IMG/VR virus record: IMGVR_UViG_3300029319_000308
Span: 1 to 30,520 of that record
DNA: 30,520 nucleotides
Strand: one strand, 5' to 3'
Source: a virus
Shown here: in pieces, positions 12,977 through 21,041 of the stretch
Layout: every line of letters starts with the position of its first letter
Position numbering within the stretch: the stretch's first letter is position 1
Translations under genes and position numbers: made by a program
The notes under the pieces: generated by a model
The model's database searches: none
Told to the model about the DNA's origin: nothing
What the model saw: only the letters and a program-made list of their open reading frames with translations

Positions 12977-14443
12977 ATGACAATAAAAATATTCCAAAAA
13001 GAGATAGATGATGGCATTGGCGAGCTTGTAAAAAGCACTGCCAGTGTTGCGTATTGTTCTGCTGCAACTATTCAGGAAGATATTCCAGAAGAAGTAGTTG
13101 CAAAGGCAGTTGCAGAGAATAAAGACCAGATTGACCTTTATTACCTAGAGTCAGTCTTGGTATCAACTGGATGGAATAAGAACGACGACGTGTTTACATC
13201 GGATGCTACTTGGGCTGCTAGAAGTACCCCCGAAGATAAGCAGTTCAATTTTATGCACGATGAGAATGATATTATTGGTCATATCACTGGAAGCTATGTT
13301 TTAACCAAAGATGGTAAAGCTCTAGCTGATGACGCAGAAGCCCCGGAGGAGTTTGATATTATCTCTCAGGCGGTTCTCTACAACAGTTGGACCGGTGAGG
13401 AAAACAGAGATAGGATGGGCAAAATTATTGCTGAAATCCAAGAAGGAAAATGGTATGTTTCTATGGAATGTCTATTTTCTGGCTTTGATTACGCATTAAT
13501 TGATGAAAAAGGCGTTGCCAAGGTTCTCGCTAGAGACGAAGGTTCCTCTTTTTTAACCAAACATCTCAGAGCTTATGGTGGATCGGGTGAATATGAGGGA
13601 TATAAGCTGGGGCGTGCTCTTTCTAATATTTCATTTTCTGGGAAAGGCTTGGTTTCTAAACCAGCTAATCCAAGAAGTGTAATTTTACGTGATAGCAGTA
13701 CCGCCAATATTAACGTAGATCATAATTCTAAACTTTCAATAGGAGAATTACAAATGTCAGATGTTTTGACAGACCAGTTGGCCGAAGTTAAAGCACAGCT
13801 TGAAGCAGCTAAGGCCGAAAACGAAGCTATCAAAGCTAAAATTGAAGAAGCAAAAGATAAAGAATTTGCTTCCAAGGTAGAGGCTTTTGAAGCTGCTGCT
13901 GATGAAAGCAAAGCTACAATTGATGAGCTTAATGAAACGATTAAGTCAACTCAGGCTCGTGTTGCTGAGTTGGAAGATTCTCTTCAGTCATCTCAGACCG
14001 AATTGGCGGAAGCCATGAAGGAAATGGATGAAATGAAGAAGAAAGAAAAGATGGAGAAGCGTAAAGCAAGTCTTTCTGAAGCTGGCTTGGAAGAAGAAGA
14101 AGTTGATGAAACTCTTGCTTCCTTCGATGCTCTTGACGACAGTGCTTTCGAAGCTATTGTTGCTATGATGAAGAAGAAGGGCATGAAGAAGTACGCTGAC
14201 AAGCATGATAAAAAAGAAGAAAAGCCTGAAGCTATGGATCATGGCGATAAGGAAGAAGAGAAAAAGAAGAAGGAAAAAGAAGCTAAAGCTGAAGAAGAAG
14301 CTGAAGCAGAACTTTCTGAAGATGCATTTGATAATGTAGAAACCAGCGAAGCCACTCTCGTAGAGGCAGAGCAAACTGACGAACTTGAAACAGCGAGAGC
14401 TTCTGTCTCAGACTGGTTCACAAATCACGTACTTAACAAGTAA
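12977..14443 (+). CDS. Prohead protease/scaffold fusion, 488 aa
   Basis: The N-terminal ~250 residues resemble prohead proteases: His94 in MHDENDIIG, Ser162 in YVSMECLFSGF, and a closing block GKGLVSKPANPRSVI near 230 as in the S78-type family. Residues 260-440 form a highly charged, Ala/Glu/Lys-rich coiled coil typical of scaffold proteins. The two parts are the same arrangement as a protease with an attached scaffold, as in phage lambda C and Nu3. An internal ribosome site (13741-13745) permits separate scaffold synthesis. It lies between the portal and capsid genes, as expected. The protease assignment is from motifs, not full alignment. Confidence 0.8.
   Translation: MTIKIFQKEIDDGIGELVKSTASVAYCSAATIQEDIPEEVVAKAVAENKDQIDLYYLESVLVSTGWNKNDDVFTSDATWAARSTPEDKQFNFMHDENDIIGHITGSYVLTKDGKALADDAEAPEEFDIISQAVLYNSWTGEENRDRMGKIIAEIQEGKWYVSMECLFSGFDYALIDEKGVAKVLARDEGSSFLTKHLRAYGGSGEYEGYKLGRALSNISFSGKGLVSKPANPRSVILRDSSTANINVDHNSKLSIGELQMSDVLTDQLAEVKAQLEAAKAENEAIKAKIEEAKDKEFASKVEAFEAAADESKATIDELNETIKSTQARVAELEDSLQSSQTELAEAMKEMDEMKKKEKMEKRKASLSEAGLEEEEVDETLASFDALDDSAFEAIVAMMKKKGMKKYADKHDKKEEKPEAMDHGDKEEEKKKKEKEAKAEEEAEAELSEDAFDNVETSEATLVEAEQTDELETARASVSDWFTNHVLNK
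13741..14443 (+). CDS. Nested in-frame scaffold start (229 aa product from 13754)
   Basis: AGGAG at 13741-13745 lies eight bases before an ATG at 13754 that is in frame with the large protein (codon 260). Translation from it would give the coiled-coil scaffold alone, beginning MSDVLTDQLAEVKAQL. This is the lambda C/Nu3 arrangement. The range includes the ribosome site; the coding part is 13754-14443. The start falls just where the protease-like domain ends, which supports use. Confidence 0.6.
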
Positions 14444-14462
14444 TTTATAGGAGATTATAACT

Positions 14463-14948
14463 ATGGCTCTTAAAGCAGATAGATATGAAGAATCAACTGA
14501 TATCAGTTTTTTCATGACTGCCGCTACTGGTGATCGTGGAGGAGTTGTTTGTCTCGACCTGTTGAGTGCCTCTGGTGCTGCAATGGATCAGGGTGACAAT
14601 ACGGTTTCTTACCAAGCTGCTGCTACATCTGATGTACCAGTTGGTATTCTTTTGAACGATGTTGTTAACAAAGACCTTACCAGAACCCATCTTAATCAGT
14701 ATAAAGATGAAGTTCAATTGGGTGGTAAAGTCACCGTTCTGACTCGTGGCTGGGTTGTTACCAACAAGGTAACTGGAACCCCTGCCGCTGGCGATTTGGC
14801 TTATGCTTCTGAAACCATTGGTGAAATTTCAACGGTGGCAGCAGACGCAACAGCTTCTGGAAACTTGGCTATTGGTCGATTTATGTCCGCTAAGGACGCA
14901 GATGGATATGCTAAAGTTTATGTCAACCTTCCTAATCACGGTGCGTAA
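14463..14948 (+). CDS. Capsid decoration protein, 161 aa
   Basis: It is a small beta-rich protein directly upstream of the major capsid gene, the usual place of a head decoration or stabilising protein like lambda gpD. The sequence contains VPVGILLNDV, KVTVLTRGWVV and a final IGRFMSAKDADGYAKVYVNL, a pattern seen in phage head-stabilising proteins. There is no signal peptide or membrane segment. AGGAG lies nine bases upstream. It is made together with the scaffold and capsid from the same transcript. Confidence 0.72.
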   Translation: MALKADRYEESTDISFFMTAATGDRGGVVCLDLLSASGAAMDQGDNTVSYQAAATSDVPVGILLNDVVNKDLTRTHLNQYKDEVQLGGKVTVLTRGWVVTNKVTGTPAAGDLAYASETIGEISTVAADATASGNLAIGRFMSAKDADGYAKVYVNLPNHGA

Positions 14949-14974
14949 GCCATAATCTAAAGGAGATATTAAAC

Positions 14975-15982
14975 ATGTCATATACTGAAAGACCTAGCGA
15001 TGAATTCATCAGTCTTTATCAGAAGACTGGTGATAATGACCAGAATGTAGCTTACGCTGCACAGCGTGAGTTTGCTAAAGCATTGGAACTTCCTTTGCGA
15101 AAAGGCGTTCTAGTTGGTAATATTCTCGGAAATATTTTCGAGACTATCAATGTCGAGCCCGGAGCTACTACTGAGTATCCTCTCGACCTCATTTCACCGG
15201 GACTCGAAGGTGAGCACGTTGCTTACACCAATCCCGGTCATGGCCGTATTCCTGAGCGTGCGGTTGAAAGCGATTACGTCATGATTCCAACCTACAGCAT
15301 TACTTCGAGCATTGATTACTTGCTCCGTTATGCTCGTGAGGCCCGTTGGGATGTGGCTGGTCGTGCTGCACAGGTCATGGAAGCTGGCTTTGTCAAGAAG
15401 ATGAACGATGACGGGTGGCACACTTTGTTGGCCGCTGGTGTTGATCGTAACATCTTGGTTTACGACGGTGACGCTACCGCAGGCTTGTTCTCCAAGCGTC
15501 TGGTTTCTCTGATGCAGACCGTTATGCGTCGTAATGCTGGTGGAAACACTGGCTCTGCTAATCGTGGTCGCCTGACCGACCTGTATGTTTCTCCAGAGGC
15601 ACTGGAAGATGTGCGAAACTGGGGATTGGATCAGGTTGACGAAGTAACTCGTCGCGAGATCTACACTGCCGCTGAAGGTGGTGCTCCAATCACCCGTATT
15701 TACGGTGTGAACCTCCATGACCTCGACGAGCTTGGCGAAGGTCAGGAATACCAAGACTTCTTCACGAGTGGTCTTGGTGGTGCTGTAGAGGCTTCTGACC
15801 TCGAATTGGTTGTTGGTCTGGATCAAGGTGCTAACGACAGCTTCGTTATGCCTATGAAGCAGGCTCTTCAGGTTTATGAAGATCCATCACTGCACCGTCA
15901 ACAGAGAGTTGGCTACTACGGATGGGCTGAACTTGGATTTGGTGTTCTGGATAATCGTCGCGTTATCCTCGGCTCCTTCTAA
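14975..15982 (+). CDS. Major capsid protein, 335 aa
   Basis: It is an HK97-fold-like major head protein, called from position after protease/scaffold and decoration genes, length, and typical content. The N-terminal helical arm runs over residues 1-40, followed by an extended loop region (residues 60-100) and a C-terminal segment DPSLHRQQRVGYYGWAELGF near the end, as in capsid proteins with a conserved late beta motif. AAAGGAG precedes the start. Its G/C-rich third-codon bases differ from the AT-rich fibre genes downstream, which is common for the most highly expressed gene. A strong terminator follows. Confidence 0.85.
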   Translation: MSYTERPSDEFISLYQKTGDNDQNVAYAAQREFAKALELPLRKGVLVGNILGNIFETINVEPGATTEYPLDLISPGLEGEHVAYTNPGHGRIPERAVESDYVMIPTYSITSSIDYLLRYAREARWDVAGRAAQVMEAGFVKKMNDDGWHTLLAAGVDRNILVYDGDATAGLFSKRLVSLMQTVMRRNAGGNTGSANRGRLTDLYVSPEALEDVRNWGLDQVDEVTRREIYTAAEGGAPITRIYGVNLHDLDELGEGQEYQDFFTSGLGGAVEASDLELVVGLDQGANDSFVMPMKQALQVYEDPSLHRQQRVGYYGWAELGFGVLDNRRVILGSF

Positions 15983-16010
15983 GTTTATAGGCTTATCTAC
16001 CTATACGAGA

Positions 16011-16047
16011 GAGTCATTCCCATTAGATTGGGAATGGCTCTTTTTTT
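16011..16047 (+). terminator. Strong rho-independent terminator after the capsid gene
   Basis: GAGTCATTCCC (16011-16021) and GGGAATGGCTC (16030-16040) form an 11-bp stem with one G-U pair and an 8-base loop, followed immediately by seven T. It ends the head-gene unit. Its T-run overlaps the next promoter. Confidence 0.93.
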
Positions 16048-16056
16048 GTGTATAAT
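16047..16056 (+). promoter_or_regulatory. Late-type extended -10 promoter 4
   Basis: TGTGTATAAT begins at the last T of the terminator. TTGGGA lies 17 bp upstream, inside the terminator stem. The predicted start near 16063 gives a 48-nt leader to the fibre gene at 16111. Confidence 0.72.
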
Positions 16057-16110
16057 AGTTTGTAATTCGCGTTTTACACTAAAAGGATCTTTTAAAGGGG
16101 ATAATATATT

Positions 16111-16599
16111 ATGACCGCTTTTTCTGACTATTTGGAGTCTGGTCTTCTTCACCATGTGTTTAGGGGTCAAGATTTTCCAAAACCAGCCAATGTAGCTATA
16201 GCACTTTGCAGTGGAGTTCCAAGAGACTCTGACACTGGCGTTTCTCAATATGCAAATGGAGGTACGCTTCCAGAAATACCATCTGGAAATTCAACTGGTG
16301 CATCTACAGGCTACGGTAGAAAAGATCTTGGAGATCCATCCGTACTGGGCAATTCCGTATGGACATACGACTCAGATGACCACGACGCTGGAAGTGGCCT
16401 AATTAAAAATACTGATACAATATTATTTGGCACTGCCACCCAAGACTGGGGATGGGTATCTGGAATCGCCATTGTTGATTCTGGAGACTATGGAACTGGC
16501 AACATGCTTATGTATGCAGAATTGAGCAATCCAAGAATCATTTACCAAGGTGACACAGTGAAGTTTGATGTATCTACACTGCAAATTAAATTCAAATAG
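16111..16599 (+). CDS. Virion structural protein, fibre-associated, 162 aa
   Basis: The N-terminus FSDYLESGLLHHVFRGQDFPKP and the following ValAlaIleAlaLeu strand match a small structural protein family found near tail or head fibre genes in many aquatic phages. The family is known from virions, but its exact position is not known to me. The protein is beta-rich and Gly-rich, with no signal peptide. It is the first gene after the late promoter at 16047. AAAGGGG lies upstream. It may connect fibre proteins to the particle. Confidence 0.65.
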   Translation: MTAFSDYLESGLLHHVFRGQDFPKPANVAIALCSGVPRDSDTGVSQYANGGTLPEIPSGNSTGASTGYGRKDLGDPSVLGNSVWTYDSDDHDAGSGLIKNTDTILFGTATQDWGWVSGIAIVDSGDYGTGNMLMYAELSNPRIIYQGDTVKFDVSTLQIKFK

Positions 16600-16608
16600 A
16601 GATAAATT

Positions 16609-18294
16609 ATGATTTTGTCAAAAGCAGAGTACATTAGCTCTATAAATTCCTTGTTGCCTGATAATGGTACTCAAGAAATTTCGCCTCTCGACTTACGCAC
16701 CAGTCTAATCAACTTAATTGATTCTGTACCAAATTTTATAAATGGTACTAGGATAAGCACTTTAAATTTTAATACTCCAGACACAAGAACTACGCTTGCG
16801 GGCAACGAAGCGTTAAATAACATGTTCTTGGCTGGAAGAACCAGTGTTGATAATTCTGCTTTTGGTTATGCATCTTTAAGAAATAACTATACGGGCAGCG
16901 GCAATACTGCTGTTGGAAGTTATTCTTTATCATGTAATTTTTATGGCGACTCTAATACGGCAATTGGCCTTTCTTCTCTTGCTGGAAACACAAATGGTTC
17001 TGGAAATGTTGGACTAGGTAGTTACACACTGCATAACAACAAGAAGGGACATTTTAACGTAGCAATTGGTCACGGTGCAGGTTGGTATCTTGGGCAAGAG
17101 GTTGACTATACATTCGTAGTAGCTTCTACGCCAATCAGTGCAGAAGGAACTTGTGACGATGATGGTAATCCTGTCTATTCTGGAGAAGCACCATTACTTT
17201 ATGGTAATCTAGATGCTTCTAATCATCAACTTGCCGTAGGAACAAATTCTATACATAGTTTTGGTATGCTTCAGGTTTCTGGTGGCATAGCACCAACTAT
17301 TGGATCTGAATTCAATCTTGGTTTCGATAGTTATAGATGGTCATCTGTCAATGAAGAAGTATTCTTTTCTGGGGGTGCTGTAGGGGTTGGAGGTCAACCT
17401 TCCGGTGCGGCTCAAGGTGTAACCGATGGAAAAATGACGGTCTATGGAGACTTAGTACCAAATATCAATGATAGATATGCACTAGGTCATCCACAGTTAA
17501 GATGGGATGGTTATTTTAACGATGTGGTTATTAGCGGTCAGGCTTTTATTAACGACGCGACTTACAACAATATCTCAGAATGTCTTTATGAGTGTAAAAC
17601 GCTTCACCTCGCAACAAGTGGGTTTTGCGACCCAGAAGATGATGGTTTCCACAATTCTGCCGTTTGCGGATTTTTAGATGATCTATCTTTAGATGGTGCA
17701 GGATTTGAGGTCCACTCTAGCGGATCAGATTATAGACGAGATTACATTTTTGCTTATAGGCAACCAGACTCTACACTAAAATGCCTTCCAACAGATACCC
17801 CTTACTCAAGATCTAGATTTGAATCCAATGTCTCTCTAGAGGTTACATCTGGAAATGCACTTATAACTGATAGGGTTTTGAGTCGAGACAGGGCTTCATT
17901 TGTCACCTCAAGTGGCTGTATGGGCGTATTCATAGACGCCGTTGAACCTTCTGGTCAAACCATTAATTTTATGCAAGAGGGACATCTTGACCAAGATTAT
18001 TACGGTTTAACGGACGCTAACTTTATAGCTAGATCAGGTACGGATATAATTGAAGGTTCTCCTTCTGGTTACAACTATGGAGTTACATATGGTACTGTGG
18101 ATTCTGGCGTAAAAGTCATGCAAAGATTCCTATCTAGAATCGGATCTAACGGTGTTCGTGGATTTAGCTTTGTTTATCATGATGAGCGAGATAGTAATGG
18201 TGAGATAGATTGCGGTCTACTTGGATACAATGATTTTAATTGTATCAATGATACCGGTCTCATTCAGTGCGAAGTTACTCCTCCCATACCATAA
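16609..18294 (+). CDS. Fibre/surface protein with YadA-head-like repeats, 561 aa
   Basis: Residues about 81-155 carry short repeats of the type SGNTAVGSYSL and NTAIGLSSL, with a Gly every few residues. These resemble YadA-head left-handed beta-roll repeats found in trimeric adhesins and phage fibres. The N-terminus (MILSKAEYISSINSLLPDNG) looks like an attachment helix. The C-terminus is a unique domain with several Cys. It is probably a trimeric fibre on the head or tail. AGAG is the only ribosome site, so translation may rely on coupling with the gene ten bases upstream. Confidence 0.7.
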   Translation: MILSKAEYISSINSLLPDNGTQEISPLDLRTSLINLIDSVPNFINGTRISTLNFNTPDTRTTLAGNEALNNMFLAGRTSVDNSAFGYASLRNNYTGSGNTAVGSYSLSCNFYGDSNTAIGLSSLAGNTNGSGNVGLGSYTLHNNKKGHFNVAIGHGAGWYLGQEVDYTFVVASTPISAEGTCDDDGNPVYSGEAPLLYGNLDASNHQLAVGTNSIHSFGMLQVSGGIAPTIGSEFNLGFDSYRWSSVNEEVFFSGGAVGVGGQPSGAAQGVTDGKMTVYGDLVPNINDRYALGHPQLRWDGYFNDVVISGQAFINDATYNNISECLYECKTLHLATSGFCDPEDDGFHNSAVCGFLDDLSLDGAGFEVHSSGSDYRRDYIFAYRQPDSTLKCLPTDTPYSRSRFESNVSLEVTSGNALITDRVLSRDRASFVTSSGCMGVFIDAVEPSGQTINFMQEGHLDQDYYGLTDANFIARSGTDIIEGSPSGYNYGVTYGTVDSGVKVMQRFLSRIGSNGVRGFSFVYHDERDSNGEIDCGLLGYNDFNCINDTGLIQCEVTPPIP

Positions 18295-18308
18295 TATAGG
18301 AAATAATA

Positions 18309-21020
18309 ATGAGAGATAGACTATCTATACATTTAGAAAATGGTCAAGACGAGGTTCGGGAGGCAGTTACTGTTCTACGTAATGGTGGTACAGCTTCACA
18401 ATCTGGATTGGTTGGGATCACAAACTCAACCTACGACCCACTAAGTCAGTGCCAAGATGTATTTTTACCACAGACTGTTTTTCACGTTCATTCTACTGGC
18501 GATTCTAATATTAGGTTTTCCAGTGGGCCATCGACCTCATATAGAAGTTGTTTAGAGCTATTATCAGTTGGGACTGAGAGAGCTTCTGGTTTACATTTCA
18601 GTTACGACCCTCAATTTGATAACGCATATATTGATTCTGATACTGGATATGGTTACTACGAACCATGTGTGAACCCCGGAATTACAGATAAGACTGTTGC
18701 GGACTTTTCCTTGATTCGACCAAGCGGCCAAGAGGGTATGGAGTTTTCTCACATCTCCCTCTCAGAGCGTGGGTATGTTAGTATTGGATTGACAAGAGTT
18801 CATGAACAGCGACACTTTGAGGCTAATGCACCTCTCACAATTGCCTACGTGTGTGATAATCATCAAGACAGCGGCACTATTTCTATGCATGAGCAGTCCA
18901 CTGCTCCAGCAAACCATTCAGACTTTGGTAAGGTATATGTTAAGCCTTACACCGTTGGTGGAAGAACTCAGGCTTTGTACTTCAAAGATGATGGTGGTAA
19001 CGAGACAAACTTGGTTCTTTCTCAAGATTTAGATCCAACCAATTCTACAGATGGTCTCATTTATGGAGATGGGTTTGGAAACACTTATGGCGGCTGGTAT
19101 ACTCCAAAGGATAGAACCGGTAGTTTTGAATTAGCAACTAATACATTTTATGGTTATGGTGCTGGTGCAAGTATAGGTGTAGGATCTGTATCAACCTGTA
19201 ATGTACTGATCGGTTATCATACAGGCAGTGGTATAGATTTATCAGGTAGAAATACAGTAGTTGGATGCAATAGCCTTTACGGTTATGCAAACGCATATAA
19301 GAATGTTATCATCGGTTCAAATAACGTTTATCAAGATGGTACTATCCAACCTGAAACAATTCAAGATATTATTGTAATCGGTAGAGACCTATATAACGGC
19401 GAAATTCCAAACGAAGGCGTACTGGCTATAGGTATAGGAAGTAACCCACTTATTACTGGTAGAGTCGCTTCACCAGACAAGCACTTCACGGTAAACGATG
19501 GTTATTTTTCCGTCCTAGAAGAGAATCAAACAGAGTTTAAGGTAAGCACCACTTTTGATTCGTTAAAGCAAAGAAATACGATCAATATCGACTTGATTGA
19601 TTATAACAAAAGTGGAACTGAATACGCAGAAGATAATCTTAAGTTCAATTTCAAAAATGAAGACGGACTTACCAACACCTTATTCCAAATTGAGCCTCTC
19701 GGAGATCCTCTTAGTAATACTCCAAACTATGCGTCTCCAGCAGAAACAACCCCATTTGCTCAGTTAGATGCTGACTTTAAACTAAAGGGTGCGATTCGAT
19801 TCCAAGATGGAACCTCTTTGTCTGGCCTTTCAGAGTTTGAACTCCTTACGACTCTTGGTACGTCTGGCGTCAACAAGGTATTACAAACCTCCAACAGTAC
19901 AAACTATTTTGTATTAGATTATTCTGAACTAGATCTTGCAGGAAATGTATCTAGCAATATTAGAACAGACAATACATTTGTAGCCGTTCAAGTTGATGGA
20001 ACAAATTCATCAAGCGTAGGCAAGATGTCACTTCAAGGTCTCGCTGACTATGTTAGTAGCGGAACCTCAAGTATTGCTGAAAACTGCAACGTTATTATAT
20101 CTAACCCAGAAAATGAAATAAAGATCAATGCAGCCGCCAACACAAGAAGTGTTATGATTGGCTGTGATGTGGCATACGGTACTGAGGGACAGTATAATTC
20201 TATTATGATTGGTTCAGCCGCTGGTGCAAATGCAACAGTAAGTAATCCATCATTGTCTACCCCATTCAATAACATTTTTATCGGCCCAGCAGCAGGCCAA
20301 GACTCAAATGATACAGCTTATGCAATTTGCATTGGTGGTAGTGCTGGCAAGAACTCCGATTCTGCTCAGGACTGTATTTTCCTTGGAAATAGTGCCGGTT
20401 TAGACTCCACACAAAATAGATCTATAGGTATTGGAAAATTTGCCCTCAAAGGTGGAACTTCTGAGTCAGAGGGTGGAGTTGGTAATATAGAGATCAATGC
20501 TGGAATTTCTGATGGAGACAGGTTATTTAGCGACCCTGAAACTTTGGCTCTAGACTATAGATTGTCCATCAACAAGACTATTGCCGGTAGAACAGATAGA
20601 AGAAACATTTCTATCGGTGATGGTAGATTGTCTCCGACCGCACCTCTTGAAGTTAGGTATGATGACACGGTTGGTCACACTAATAATCCAGAAATAGATG
20701 GAAGTAAAGTTCTACAAAGCTGGTATTGCAATGATGTTCTTGTTGCTTACTTAAATTGTGACGGTCAGCTTATTCCACAAACCTCTTCTCCAACTTCGTT
20801 TATTAAAGAGGGTATTTTAGACGGTACTCTTGCTGCTGCTGGCGGGATTAATTCTCCAACTACTGCGACACTAAGTGTATACGTAAATGGTACAGATACA
20901 ACAGAGAATATTACTGTTACAAATAGAGACGCTAACCTTGGACCTATAGGTGCTACTACTTATGTTATTGCTATGAAGATGGGAAATGAGTGGCGACCTA
21001 TATGGGTTAGTTGTCCGTAA
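18309..21020 (+). CDS. Large fibre protein with YadA-head-like repeats, 903 aa
   Basis: Two blocks of Gly-rich repeats are visible, at residues about 277-345 and 613-715 (for example NSIMIGSAAG, NNIFIGPAAG, DCIFLGNSAG). Between them lie beta-rich linkers and short segments such as SGVNKVLQTS. The C-terminal ~70 residues around GPIGATTYVIAMKMG form a tip domain. Related repeats occur in the previous gene, so the two are likely paralogues or partners in one fibre. AGGA precedes the start. Receptor binding is inferred. Confidence 0.7.
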   Translation: MRDRLSIHLENGQDEVREAVTVLRNGGTASQSGLVGITNSTYDPLSQCQDVFLPQTVFHVHSTGDSNIRFSSGPSTSYRSCLELLSVGTERASGLHFSYDPQFDNAYIDSDTGYGYYEPCVNPGITDKTVADFSLIRPSGQEGMEFSHISLSERGYVSIGLTRVHEQRHFEANAPLTIAYVCDNHQDSGTISMHEQSTAPANHSDFGKVYVKPYTVGGRTQALYFKDDGGNETNLVLSQDLDPTNSTDGLIYGDGFGNTYGGWYTPKDRTGSFELATNTFYGYGAGASIGVGSVSTCNVLIGYHTGSGIDLSGRNTVVGCNSLYGYANAYKNVIIGSNNVYQDGTIQPETIQDIIVIGRDLYNGEIPNEGVLAIGIGSNPLITGRVASPDKHFTVNDGYFSVLEENQTEFKVSTTFDSLKQRNTINIDLIDYNKSGTEYAEDNLKFNFKNEDGLTNTLFQIEPLGDPLSNTPNYASPAETTPFAQLDADFKLKGAIRFQDGTSLSGLSEFELLTTLGTSGVNKVLQTSNSTNYFVLDYSELDLAGNVSSNIRTDNTFVAVQVDGTNSSSVGKMSLQGLADYVSSGTSSIAENCNVIISNPENEIKINAAANTRSVMIGCDVAYGTEGQYNSIMIGSAAGANATVSNPSLSTPFNNIFIGPAAGQDSNDTAYAICIGGSAGKNSDSAQDCIFLGNSAGLDSTQNRSIGIGKFALKGGTSESEGGVGNIEINAGISDGDRLFSDPETLALDYRLSINKTIAGRTDRRNISIGDGRLSPTAPLEVRYDDTVGHTNNPEIDGSKVLQSWYCNDVLVAYLNCDGQLIPQTSSPTSFIKEGILDGTLAAAGGINSPTTATLSVYVNGTDTTENITVTNRDANLGPIGATTYVIAMKMGNEWRPIWVSCP

Positions 21021-21041
21021 AACAAACTGAGGAAAAGGAAA

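Noticed and set aside
15194-15826. Long antisense open frame (210 codons) across the capsid gene
   Set aside because: It is opposite a well-supported capsid gene and has no ribosome site or promoter. It arises from the codon bias of the gene.
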